This document shows, in pieces, positions 27,070-36,208 of a stretch of 64,000 nucleotides of DNA. The notes below the pieces were generated by a model. The model made no database searches. It worked only from the letters and a program-made list of their open reading frames with translations, and was not told the DNA's origin. Positions within the stretch are counted from its first letter, which is position 1; each line of letters begins with the position of its first letter. Source of the DNA: Setoptus koraiensis (Eukaryota > Arthropoda); contig CM106585.1 in NCBI GenBank assembly GCA_048013815.1, positions 21,018,001-21,082,000 of the forward strand, given 5' to 3'. The position numbers and the translations under genes are program-made.

Positions 27070-27100
27070 GCACTGTGGAAGGCAGCGTAGCATAAACTGT
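27070..27100 (+). repeat. 31-bp direct repeat, copy 1
   Basis: It begins gcactgtggaaggcagcgta and recurs at 27408-27438 with two differences. It lies outside the TIR element at 27177-27469, whereas copy 2 lies inside, so the neighbouring stretch 26930-27120 is probably a decayed relative of that element. Confidence 0.6.
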
Positions 27101-27176
27101 AGAAACTTGGGCACTTGGACCTGCCACCCTATATTATTATTATTATCATTGCTACATGTTGTATTAACGCTGTTGT

Positions 27177-27469
27177 AAAGGGTGTTTCAAGCAGAACCTG
27201 GATCAATAAAACACACTGTGCTGCGCGCTAAGCACATATTCTTTCCGAAGTGGTGATCAAATGAAATTCAGCACAACAAATCAGATGGACTGTGTTGAGG
27301 TCAAGAAAAGTCCCATTCACTTGGCACAATTATTAATTTCGCGCTGCACATAGTCTCTCTCTGCACGCTGTAACTTCCAGAGTGCATCGACAAATATCGA
27401 AAAAAAAGCACTGTGGAAGGCAGCGTAACATAAACAGTGCTTTTATCAGTTCTGCTTGAAACACCCTTT
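27177..27469. mobile_element. Short non-autonomous DNA transposon (MITE-like), 293 bp
   Basis: Perfect 21-bp terminal inverted repeats lie at 27177-27197 and 27449-27469, beginning aaagggtgtttcaagcag. The interior has no coding capacity. A clean target-site duplication is not obvious: an attaac...ctgtt word occurs just outside both ends, but with an offset of a few bases. The superfamily cannot be named from this alone. The element lies 128 bp upstream of the start codon at 27597. Confidence 0.75.
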
Positions 27470-27596
27470 ATTAACTGTTTAATCAAAATGGTATCGATAT
27501 TATTACTATCATCATCATTATTATTATTAGCACAATTACTATTATCAAATTCGAACAACATCTATTATTAGTATTGCTACAATACATTTTAGCACC

Positions 27597-27926
27597 ATGA
27601 TCGTGATATTTTACACTGTTTGTTTAGTTCTCATATTCATATATTCTTTATTTGTCCTAACCAATAATACGACATCCAATGCCGCTAATACATCACCATC
27701 ATCATCAAATATTCAGGCATCTTCAGACACCAAAACGTTAGCTAATCTTGCGTCTTCCTCACCATCTGCCAAGCAACCACTACCCTCGCTTAATATGGCA
27801 GCCAAATCATTCCCTCAAGATGCGAATGAACGAATGAGATCATTTCATGAAAGAAAACAAGCTCTTATTGATGCTGCTAAAGCAAGATATCTACGGAAAC
27901 ATTTGCAACAGCAGCAAAAACAATGA
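27597..27926 (+). CDS. Small single-pass membrane protein with a G2BR-like basic helix
   Basis: The 109-residue product starts at an ATG in good context (caccATG). Residues 1-23 are strongly hydrophobic and form a signal anchor. A Ser/Asn/Ala-rich linker of about 50 residues follows. The C-terminal helix NERMRSFHERKQALIDAAK continues to a basic end. This resembles the Ube2g2-binding region (G2BR) at the C-terminus of the ER ligase AMFR/gp78, which also has an acidic-ERQ-RKxxLxxxARxR pattern; a related helix is known in AUP1. If correct, the protein would sit in the ER membrane and recruit an E2 for ER-associated degradation, but without a RING or CUE domain. That role is inference. AATAAA at 27940-27945 closely follows the stop. 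It is convergent with DDX54. Confidence 0.55.
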   Translation: MIVIFYTVCLVLIFIYSLFVLTNNTTSNAANTSPSSSNIQASSDTKTLANLASSSPSAKQPLPSLNMAAKSFPQDANERMRSFHERKQALIDAAKARYLRKHLQQQQKQ

Positions 27927-27939
27927 TATTAATAATAAT

Positions 27940-27945
27940 AATAAA
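27940..27945 (+). promoter_or_regulatory. Polyadenylation signal AATAAA (small membrane protein gene)
   Basis: An exact AATAAA lies 14 bases after the stop codon of the gene at 27597-27926. A second AATAAA follows at 27978-27983. Confidence 0.5.
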
Positions 27946-28001
27946 TAATGATAATTATATCAAGTGCGAATATTATGAATAAAAAACAAATCTAAAACGC
28001 A

Positions 28002-28007
28002 TTTATT
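28002..28007 (-). promoter_or_regulatory. Polyadenylation signal AATAAA (DDX54)
   Basis: TTTATT on the plus strand reads AATAAA on the minus strand, about 8 bases after the DDX54 stop codon at 28015-28017. The 3' untranslated region would be very short. Confidence 0.45.
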
Positions 28008-28014
28008 GTCACTA

Positions 28015-30552
28015 TTAACGGCGTCTACCGCCACCCCGGCCACCACCTCTTCTGCCGGCCATGTTGCCTCCGCGACCACCAGCACCCCGGCCACCACCTC
28101 TTCTGCTGGCCATGTTGCCTCCGCGACCACCACCACGAGAGCTGGACCGTCCACCACGACCTCCGCCAGAATTGTGGCCAGCACCTTGACCTCCAGAGCC
28201 TTTCCCACTCTTGGCACTTCTCCCTCTTGATCCTTTTCGTCCCCCTCTCTGACCTCCACTCGGTTCCTTGGGAGCGTTTCTCTTGGCCTTCAATTTGGTC
28301 TTCATACGCAAGATGGCTTCTCTCTTATCCTTGATAAGTCTGTCCTTCAAGATAACTTCGGGCCGGCGTAACTCTGATCTTCTAGGATTGTTTTTTATTG
28401 TTTTTGCTTTCAATTTGGAAATATCACGATGATTACTCTTTCCACCCTTAGCGGCTTTGTTAGGAGTCTCTTCCATTTCATCCTCGTCGTCTTGTTGGTC
28501 AAACTTGGACTTGTTTTTCCATTTTTCGAACAGGCCACTTTGGTAAGAAGCGGCAATATAGGCGCCACTTTCAGTACGAATTTTCTTTACTTTCTTTTCG
28601 TTACCTGTTAATTGATCCTGAGTAACATACTTCTTTTTCTTGCGATCCCAGATCATCTGATGCTTTTGCTTTTTCATAACATTTTCATCGTCCGCGATAA
28701 TATCAAAAGTTGCCCTGTTCAAATCGTGGCTGAAAGAGCTCTTGTCAATCTCAAGACCTTTCTCTTTGTGCTGATCAGCAGGCTGATAATCTAGATAGAA
28801 CTCATCATCTTTGAATTTGCGCTTCTTGCCGTTCTTTGAAGAGCCGGTTATTTGAGTCTGGTGTTCCTCATAATCAGACCCCTCTGAATCGCATTCGTCT
28901 TCATTCTGTTTCTTTTTAGTTTGTACTACAATTTTGTCGTGAACATTTCGTTTTTTCTGCATGACTCCGAAGGCCTCAGTTGATCTATTACCTTTAATAT
29001 GGCCAACTTCAAATATTGTGGCCTGAGGTTTGAATGATTTAAGTCTATCCATGAGGTCAGTAACAGTCTCCTCAGAACAAACATTAGATCCTGGATTTGA
29101 ATCATTAACTGAGGGGTTCATTAGCTCGAATAAGGGATGTATTCCTATTGGTTTTTTGTGTAAGTCTTTCATAATCCTGACTGACTCGGCGCCAGGGGGT
29201 TGACGAGTTTTCATATAAGGTTTCATGGCGTTTTCACAAACTTTTACCATACCCTCAAGCTCAATATTGTGTTTATTCCAACGCCTCAGAGTGTCGTTCT
29301 CATCGTCGATAATATCTTGAGGTACACATCCGTACACTGCATTCGGTATTGAATCCAATTGTGCACCTGGAGAGATCTTATTTTTTGAACTCGCGGCAGT
29401 TGTCACAGACATGCCCAGGAAAAGATGTAGAGCATGCAAATATGGGGCTTCATCATGGGCAACAAGAGATATTGCACATCCTGATCTACCAGCTCGAGCC
29501 ACACGTCCTACTCTGTGTACAAATAGTTTAGGTTTCGAGGGGAAGTTGTAATTTATCACATTATCAAGAATTGGTATGTCGATACCTCTCGCCGCAACAT
29601 CCGTCACAAGCAAAACATTACACTTCTTACGCACAAACTTCTCTACATTTAATTTTCGAGCCTCTGGGTCTAGGCTACTGTAGACGTATGAGCAATCTAT
29701 AGAGGCATTAGTTAGCAACATCTTCAAATACTCAACATGATGCTTTGTGGCCATAAAGACAACGGTCGCTTGATCACTTTGAACGAAGTTCCTCAGTAGG
29801 TACAACAAAATTCCTGTCTTGTCCTGGTGATTACACAACAGATGAATAGTTTTCAGATTCTCGCTCAGATTGGAATCTACATCCAGGCGTATGAATACAG
29901 GATTCCTGAGACCAACTTTAGCAAAATCGGCCAATTTCTGAGGCATTGTTGCAGAGAACAGTAAGGTTTGTCTATTGTCTCCTAACCTAGAGCTTATCTC
30001 TAAAACTTGCTCCAGCTCTTTGTAGCCAGGTTCGAAGAGCCTGTCGGCCTCATCATATACAACATACTCCACAGTGGGTAGCTTAGATTTCATATCGACC
30101 AATACATGGGCAAGCCTACCCGGTGTGGCAATGAGAATATCAGGGCAACTAGTTATGGCCTCAAAGTCCTTGTCCATAGATTCTCCGCCTGTTATCAATG
30201 CCGTTCGCAAATCGGTATATTTTGTGAAATCTTGGACAAACTTATAAGTTTGTCTAGCCAATTCTCTGACAGGCGATATAATCAATGCACGTACGCCTTG
30301 TTTAGCTTGTCTACCCTTGAGCTTCTCTACCATGGGCAGTATGAAGGCTGCTGTTTTTCCACTACCTGTCCTTGCCATCGCCACAACGTCTCTTCCTGCC
30401 AGAACATGAGGTATACATTTTCGTTGTATCGGGGTGGCTATCTTGTACCCTCTCCTTATCACAGCCTTCACCACTGCCTTGTTGAATCCCATACTCTGGA
30501 AGGTTCCTTTGGCCTTCTTGGCGCGGGTCTTCATTATTTCCTCTGAATACAT
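28015..30552 (-). CDS. DDX54: DEAD-box RNA helicase DDX54 (Dbp10 family)
   Basis: This single-exon gene encodes 845 residues from an ATG at 30552. The helicase core carries the Q-motif (GYKIATPIQ), Walker A ARTGSGKT, PVRELARQ, TPGR, DEAD at residues 167-170, SAT (LFSATMPQ) and HRVGRVARAGRSG. An IMYDRKKKKYV-like stretch (IWDRKKKKYVTQ) and the following region match the DBP10CT domain specific to this family. The tail (about residues 770-845) is Arg/Gly-rich with repeated RGG blocks, typical of RNA binding. The family works in the nucleolus on 60S ribosomal subunit assembly; vertebrate DDX54 is also a nuclear receptor corepressor. The N-terminal acidic extension of many orthologues is short here. 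No introns are seen. Confidence 0.96.
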   Translation of the reverse strand: MYSEEIMKTRAKKAKGTFQSMGFNKAVVKAVIRRGYKIATPIQRKCIPHVLAGRDVVAMARTGSGKTAAFILPMVEKLKGRQAKQGVRALIISPVRELARQTYKFVQDFTKYTDLRTALITGGESMDKDFEAITSCPDILIATPGRLAHVLVDMKSKLPTVEYVVYDEADRLFEPGYKELEQVLEISSRLGDNRQTLLFSATMPQKLADFAKVGLRNPVFIRLDVDSNLSENLKTIHLLCNHQDKTGILLYLLRNFVQSDQATVVFMATKHHVEYLKMLLTNASIDCSYVYSSLDPEARKLNVEKFVRKKCNVLLVTDVAARGIDIPILDNVINYNFPSKPKLFVHRVGRVARAGRSGCAISLVAHDEAPYLHALHLFLGMSVTTAASSKNKISPGAQLDSIPNAVYGCVPQDIIDDENDTLRRWNKHNIELEGMVKVCENAMKPYMKTRQPPGAESVRIMKDLHKKPIGIHPLFELMNPSVNDSNPGSNVCSEETVTDLMDRLKSFKPQATIFEVGHIKGNRSTEAFGVMQKKRNVHDKIVVQTKKKQNEDECDSEGSDYEEHQTQITGSSKNGKKRKFKDDEFYLDYQPADQHKEKGLEIDKSSFSHDLNRATFDIIADDENVMKKQKHQMIWDRKKKKYVTQDQLTGNEKKVKKIRTESGAYIAASYQSGLFEKWKNKSKFDQQDDEDEMEETPNKAAKGGKSNHRDISKLKAKTIKNNPRRSELRRPEVILKDRLIKDKREAILRMKTKLKAKRNAPKEPSGGQRGGRKGSRGRSAKSGKGSGGQGAGHNSGGGRGGRSSSRGGGRGGNMASRRGGGRGAGGRGGNMAGRRGGGRGGGRRR

Positions 30553-31230
30553 CTTGTACTGATTAATTTAGACTCTTTTCTATGACAACAAATTAATTTA
30601 ATAACAATTGTTGATCGTAATGAAAAACTTTTGATAGATTAACTCGGACTGCATGGTCAACAAAACCACGTGTGTAGAGAATTTGCTTCCATTCGGTGGG
30701 GGCGCGAAATTTGTAATTCTAAAGTGCGAATTCTCACATAATGAGTGACACAGGCTTGGAGCGTGTGGTTTGTTCAAAAGTGATATCTCGAGTCGGGATT
30801 CTCGACTAATCAGAAATTATATGATAACTCTGTGATGGTGGGCTCAAGACTTGTTTATTAGACGACATGCTCGTCTGTTGAGCATCGTTTTGCAAATATT
30901 AGTGACTTGCTAATAGTGAGCCCCCATGAACGATAAGAGCGAGAATTCTGCGCAATTAAACACGAAAGAAGAACACAGGACCTAGAATAATTCAAGCACA
31001 TCTAGATAAATAGTTTGCTCCAATGGCCAGAGTGCCAGATCCGATGTATACACTATGAGGAATATCATTCGAAAGGCTACGCTAAATGACACTGCCCTAA
31101 ATGAGTAAACTTCTTGCCCCATACTATTGCTAGATGTGGATCATGTAAGACGGAAGGAAGTTTTAAAAAAGTTAGAGGAAACGAGAAGACAATATTATGT
31201 TCTGATGTTCCATTTCAATATGGTCATTCA
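30553..31230. other. Intergenic region between NGLY1 and DDX54
   Basis: About 0.68 kb lie between the DDX54 start and the NGLY1 3' end. There is no open frame of note. It presumably holds the DDX54 promoter; no TATA box or other site can be assigned with confidence. Confidence 0.4.
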
Positions 31231-31236
31231 TTTATT
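31231..31236 (-). promoter_or_regulatory. Polyadenylation signal AATAAA (NGLY1)
   Basis: TTTATT on the plus strand gives AATAAA about 9 bases downstream of the NGLY1 stop codon (31245-31247). Confidence 0.45.
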
Positions 31237-31244
31237 AAATCAAG

Positions 31245-32864
31245 TCAATATATCTCTATGGATAAAAGGTCGATATTGCTCTGCGTTTTGCTATTCTGAC
31301 GAAATAGTTGTGGCTTTTGCCAGGCCACATTGTCATCAATTTTTCCTCCTTTGAGCTCAACATGGATGTCTAAAAATTTTATCTCGTTGCCTGAGGAGTT
31401 CACTTCTGAACTGGTTATGGTGCACAATTGGTTGTGCTCAACTTTTTTAACAAATAGAGCTTTCTTTTCATCTCCTCGATGACCAATAAATGATATGTCA
31501 ATGGTTGTATCAGGATATATTTGGCAGTGTAAAGAGATTTCGATCCTCTTCCAAATGTTTTCTACCTCACTCAAATTAAATCTCCATGTTATTTCACCTG
31601 ACTGGTCAGCCGGGCAAGATTCATATCTCGACTGAGGGAGTGAATGCAAATGGATTATCATCAGATTACTATCAATCGTACATAGTTTAAAGATGTGTGC
31701 AGGTTGACATGAATGAGTACTCACAATATAGGCGATCTTCCAGTCCTTTTCAAATTTTCTTGCGACGTTTTTCGCTTCGTAAACCATAGAAAACCAGTTG
31801 GAGTTTGTGGAGATTTCACCAGATGTGCATGTATAAAGATCTTTACAACAGTTGTATTTCAGACTATATATACTACTGTTGGGCAGTTTCACCAGATTAG
31901 TATCAATATTTTTTATTGTAACAATATAATGAGAGTTTACGTGAGCAGAGAATTCTCCTCGAGCTATTCTCCACGATAGGGAGCCAGTCTTCCGCTGTGA
32001 TAAGTCCTCTGCATTGACTTTCTTTATGACATTCTCAGGAGTCCTTATAAAGCCAAGCAGCTCAAGTAATTTTCTTTTTCTTATCATATTTTTGAACGCC
32101 TCATTGCAACCACAGATAAGCCTCTCTGTGCTCACGACTAGATAATTCGCTAGCCAATTTTCATCACATAAGTTTCTTCTCGAGCACGTTTGCTTGAGAT
32201 CAATAATGTACCGCCATGTTACGTCTTGGACTTCAAATGGACTGAATGCTAAACAATAGTTTAATTTTTTGTTCCACCCCGCCTCATAGATGAGAGGTTG
32301 ATCAATGGCACCTTCGCCAGGATCAACATGGAGCCAACACTGACGTTTTTCGGACCAAACCTCACACCAAACATGATCAGTGAAATCAACCACCAATCTG
32401 GCATCGAAATTCAAAGATCTCAAAAACAGGTAAAAACAATTTGCCCATTCTCCACATCGACCTGTTCTTGTTTCGAGCAATTTTTCAGGATTTTCGTGTC
32501 GCGGAAATTCACTTGTCTGATTGCAGATTGTAAAATTAGGACATCGATAATATTCTACCAAAATACCGTCCCGTTGCCGGCGTGCAATTTGTTCCATCTC
32601 AGGCCTATCCGGGCACTGTGGACATTCTGGTTGGTCGTACCAAGTGAAAAAATCATTGGAAAACCAATCAACGACAAGAGGCAGCAGTGATTCGCGAAAA
32701 TCTTCATCGTTGTCAATGTTCAAGTCTGGTATCCTCTCCAAAAGATCAGATATTGGCACTAGTTGTTCTGCCCGCCGTAATAGGTCATTATTGGTGTGAT
32801 ATCTGGTTATTGTGTCTATAAATTGATCGATTTGAGCCTTCACTTGATTATGATAAATGAACAT
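31245..32864 (-). CDS. NGLY1: Peptide:N-glycanase (PNGase, NGLY1)
   Basis: The enzyme removes N-glycans from misfolded glycoproteins in the cytosol before proteasomal degradation. From the first in-frame ATG at 32864 the product is 539 residues, single exon. The transglutaminase-like core has the triad: Cys137 in TRTGRCGEWANCF, His in DFTDHVWCEVW and Asp in LHVDPGEG. A zinc site is suggested by PECPQCPD followed by YRCPNFTIC. The C-terminal PAW/mannose-binding domain follows, with SLSWRIARGE and the ending DNVAWQKPQLFRQ that closely parallels vertebrate NGLY1. The N-terminal PUB domain of animal orthologues is absent: only about 50 residues precede the core. The open frame continues upstream to 32972 without another ATG, so a 5' exon cannot be ruled out. 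Confidence 0.93.
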   Translation of the reverse strand: MFIYHNQVKAQIDQFIDTITRYHTNNDLLRRAEQLVPISDLLERIPDLNIDNDEDFRESLLPLVVDWFSNDFFTWYDQPECPQCPDRPEMEQIARRQRDGILVEYYRCPNFTICNQTSEFPRHENPEKLLETRTGRCGEWANCFYLFLRSLNFDARLVVDFTDHVWCEVWSEKRQCWLHVDPGEGAIDQPLIYEAGWNKKLNYCLAFSPFEVQDVTWRYIIDLKQTCSRRNLCDENWLANYLVVSTERLICGCNEAFKNMIRKRKLLELLGFIRTPENVIKKVNAEDLSQRKTGSLSWRIARGEFSAHVNSHYIVTIKNIDTNLVKLPNSSIYSLKYNCCKDLYTCTSGEISTNSNWFSMVYEAKNVARKFEKDWKIAYIVSTHSCQPAHIFKLCTIDSNLMIIHLHSLPQSRYESCPADQSGEITWRFNLSEVENIWKRIEISLHCQIYPDTTIDISFIGHRGDEKKALFVKKVEHNQLCTITSSEVNSSGNEIKFLDIHVELKGGKIDDNVAWQKPQLFRQNSKTQSNIDLLSIEIY

Positions 32865-34087
32865 TGTAAACCATAAATGAGTATGGTTGAAATAATAGAA
32901 TCTATCTCGGTGAGAATAGCCCCAATTTTCGCAATGGACGCATCTTGCAAAAGGCAGTACAAAAAAAGACAATCATGTATTGTGGCTGAACTGCTTGAAT
33001 ATCTGCAATAATGTTTCAAGAAATGACCGCTAGGTAGAGCCTCATCAGCAAATTGCCTTGTTTGTTTGATGGATAATTACAAATTGTGGAGATGGGGCGA
33101 TGGAAGTCTACTAATGGACGATAGGTACGGTTAACTTTGCTAACCAACCTATGCAATTAGCTTAATTAGTACAGAGCTCCCGTAACAGGAGTGATGCGCC
33201 CACCATCAAGGGTTGGATGTTAACTCTACGATGGTTGGACCAAAACTCTCTCGCGTGTCCGGACGAGTTAACGACATATACTAAAATATAATACTGTCAG
33301 TAAGTGATAGCATAAGTGTGAGGTTACTCAATAGTCTCCTGGAGAGCAGGCGGCTCACAAATTGTCCATGATCTGCAAGAGCACCAGACCAGGACACCGG
33401 TGATCCCAGTCTCTCTAGTCACTAGAGTCTAGTGAGAACAGGACACTTTGTGTTGCTTGCTCTAAAATGGAGATCATTTAATCGTCTTTCTAATTACGAT
33501 TGAGGCACGTAGTGAGATGATCTCATTGGCATCTAACAATGAATATCTCTATGTACTACATACTATGTAGCACATGTGGTTCGAGAACCGGATGCCAAGT
33601 AATATCCGAGGACGACTCGTTCATACATTTGTTCCTCTTTTAAGGGGGCGACCTCTGGTGTTAAAGTGCACTCAAACTTTGAATTCATGCTCACACAAGA
33701 CAATGCAACGAGCGGTAAACATGGCAGATTTGTTTGCAATCAGAGCTTTCATTGCATCATGCAACATGCTTGAGTCTGTGCCTTGTTGCGAGGCCGCAAC
33801 GCGTGCGCTGCGCGAACTACCAGCGCAGGGGGGAAGCATGAAGCTGAAGCCTCGTGCACACTCGATTGAATGGTTGTCTTGACTCAAGACTCTTGAGGAA
33901 TGTAAAACTCCAAAAATAGTCGTGAAACTCTTCCAGAAAGCCAAATACATCACAAGTATATAAAGGGTAGAATATCATCAATCATGTTCATTTGATTTTG
34001 CTCGCCAGCGATACTCAAACAAGTTGAAAAAATACACTATCCAACAATTGTTGCATCATAGTTTCAATCGTTTTTCTCTATTACTGG
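32865..34087. other. Intergenic region between divergent NGLY1 and F-box genes
   Basis: About 1.2 kb hold the shared upstream region. A tataaagg word at about 33959-33966 lies about 120 bp before the F-box gene ATG and could be its TATA box. Open frames at 33574-33953 on both strands have no recognisable content. Confidence 0.4.
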
Positions 34088-36208
34088 ATGCCAGAAAAAG
34101 AACTCACTGGACGTTTCCTCAAACTTTTCAGCACCAACTCAACAATGGAGACACAAAAAAAGATTATCACTGCCAGCGAGCTGCCCGATGATATTTGGAT
34201 GAATATAATAGAAAAGTATTTGTGTCGCTATGCGGATCGCAACAGACTGGCTCAAGTTTCCACCAACTTTAACAGATTAGTCGATGATTACTACCAACGT
34301 CTAAGAACCTTGTCCTTTGATTGTTACCCCTCAAGATCGCTTGATTTGAAAGATCTGGAGCCCGATTTTCGGGTAATGAAAAAATACTCAAACATTACAG
34401 AGGCAAGATTTCTAAATAACGAAAATCGCAATATTTTCAGAAGAATCAATCCTGGTATGCATCGCATTATAACGGACAATTTCACAAATTTAACCAGTTT
34501 GAACCTGACCGGTGTTTCTTTTGGCACCTTCGAGCTCGTTGGTATTGTGAAAAAATGCGTCAACATTACATCATTAATATTAGATCATGCTATACTAGAG
34601 AACGACTTGGAACTGAGAATGGCGATGATGGTTTGCCAAACCAGACTGTTACATTTGAGCATTAAAGACCTGAAGATTTTCAGTTTTTTTCGTGTTAGGC
34701 GGGCGGTAAAGTTTTCCGAAATAAAATGGGTGATGCGTGATTTGAAATCACTTGTTATCGACGCCTACACGCTGTCACAACGGAACTCTTTGGATTGTCC
34801 TAATTTAGAGCGTATATCAGTATGCCATGACGGGTTTTTACCAGACGAAACGCAAATTTATCTTAGACAACGCATTTCTAGATTTCCGAAGCTGAAATAT
34901 ATTGATGGTTTGGACCTGGATTTGCCAATGCGAGAAGTGGCCCCTTCAAGCAATCAAATCTTTATATTTCATGGAGTACCTTGGCACCAAGACGTTTACT
35001 ACTCGGACGAAGAGGTTAATGCTTTTAAAAAACTGAGCACGTTGATGGATGAATATCTAGAATTCATATGGAAAAAAAGTTATCTCGAGCCCACGCCGGT
35101 AACATACGGACCACAGACAGAGTCCAATGGTCAATTCATGTATGCCAAAATAGATCGTCAATCGCTGAGTCCGTTATTCTTGAAAAACATTCACGCTAGA
35201 GATAAATTGCAGCTGTCTGGTAGGGGTGATTATTTCATGGGTAGGATCGCTTCAAAATCGGATTTTGATATTGAGGATGATTACGACGACAATTTTTTGT
35301 ATATCGTGTTCACACCGGATATGCCTCGTCTGACCTCGGCCATGTTCACCACCGATATGACTACAGAGAATTTCAGTCTGAAAAATATTCTTCTTGGACC
35401 TGCATTATGCCATTTGACCCCCGATCCAAACGAGGTAGGGCGAATTTTTTCCGACCGTTTCTTACATGAAGTATTAGTTGCAATAGCAGACAAGAAAAAA
35501 ATCAGTTTCCCTGAACTTCTACAAACTACTGTAAATGGTGATGTGAAAGCGAACGAAAATTTTGCAAACACAACTGAGCGTTTGCTTGCTCAACGGATCA
35601 CACTACTTGAGGGGCGGCCAGGGGTGAACTTATCATCAACTGTTGTCTCGTTGATGCAACAATTAATCGAAACAAGAGCCTATCCATTCTACAAAATATT
35701 ACTCTGTACTGATTCGGATAGCATGGCCACTGAAATTCACCAAATGGGTCGCCGGGTGATGAGTTATCGTCCCGATATCGAGGAGGGCCAGCCACGAAAA
35801 CCATTCGACTTTGAGGAGCTAGCGCGCGAGACAATAGCCGGTTTTAGAGAGCAGAGTGAATCAAATAGGAATATAATCAGTTGGGATAGTTGGGATGAAT
35901 GGATACAGCATAGGCAGCATAGTTTTCCGAAACTGTTCTACGACTTTAATCTAGACGTAATCAGTTGTTCGTTGCAACACACTTTTAGATTATTCGAGCA
36001 TGAATTGAACCATGTGACTGCAGCCATCGATACAGTTATCGTTGACAACTCTGATGATATAACTATGCCTGAAATTCTGCCAATCATTGGTCAGTATTTG
36101 CCTCGAAGAATTATACTACTCTCCAACAAAACAGATACAAGTTCATTAACGCTCTACAGCCAGATGAGATCTGTAGGATTTGAGCCGATTCTCATAGACG
36201 GTGAATAA
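34088..36208 (+). CDS. F-box protein with a degenerate Upf1-like SF1 helicase region
   Basis: The product is 706 residues, single exon (a second in-frame ATG lies at 34145). An F-box begins near residue 27 (ELPDDIWMNIIEKYL), followed by leucine-rich segments (for example NLTSLNLTGVSF). From about residue 335 the sequence follows Upf1 family order. There is a region like the 1B beta-barrel (KLQLSGRGDYFMGRI, then LTSAMFTTDMTTENFSLKNILLG). Next comes ITLLEGRPGVNLSSTVVSLM, aligning with LSLIQGPPGTGKT, then KILLCTDSDSMATEIHQMG aligning with the LVCAPSNIAVDQL block. The end carries DVISCSLQHT, TVIVDNSDD for the DE-box, RRIILLSNKTD for the LILVGDHCQL motif, and a terminus equivalent to the end of RecA1. 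The Walker A lysine and the DE pair are missing, so ATPase activity is unlikely. RecA2 is absent. The F-box suggests an SCF substrate adaptor role; the target is unknown. Confidence 0.8.
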   Translation: MPEKELTGRFLKLFSTNSTMETQKKIITASELPDDIWMNIIEKYLCRYADRNRLAQVSTNFNRLVDDYYQRLRTLSFDCYPSRSLDLKDLEPDFRVMKKYSNITEARFLNNENRNIFRRINPGMHRIITDNFTNLTSLNLTGVSFGTFELVGIVKKCVNITSLILDHAILENDLELRMAMMVCQTRLLHLSIKDLKIFSFFRVRRAVKFSEIKWVMRDLKSLVIDAYTLSQRNSLDCPNLERISVCHDGFLPDETQIYLRQRISRFPKLKYIDGLDLDLPMREVAPSSNQIFIFHGVPWHQDVYYSDEEVNAFKKLSTLMDEYLEFIWKKSYLEPTPVTYGPQTESNGQFMYAKIDRQSLSPLFLKNIHARDKLQLSGRGDYFMGRIASKSDFDIEDDYDDNFLYIVFTPDMPRLTSAMFTTDMTTENFSLKNILLGPALCHLTPDPNEVGRIFSDRFLHEVLVAIADKKKISFPELLQTTVNGDVKANENFANTTERLLAQRITLLEGRPGVNLSSTVVSLMQQLIETRAYPFYKILLCTDSDSMATEIHQMGRRVMSYRPDIEEGQPRKPFDFEELARETIAGFREQSESNRNIISWDSWDEWIQHRQHSFPKLFYDFNLDVISCSLQHTFRLFEHELNHVTAAIDTVIVDNSDDITMPEILPIIGQYLPRRIILLSNKTDTSSLTLYSQMRSVGFEPILIDGE

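Noticed and set aside
33574-33953. Opposite-strand frames of 93 and 102 codons before the F-box gene
   Set aside because: They overlap each other on opposite strands and encode nothing recognisable; the area is better explained as promoter sequence.
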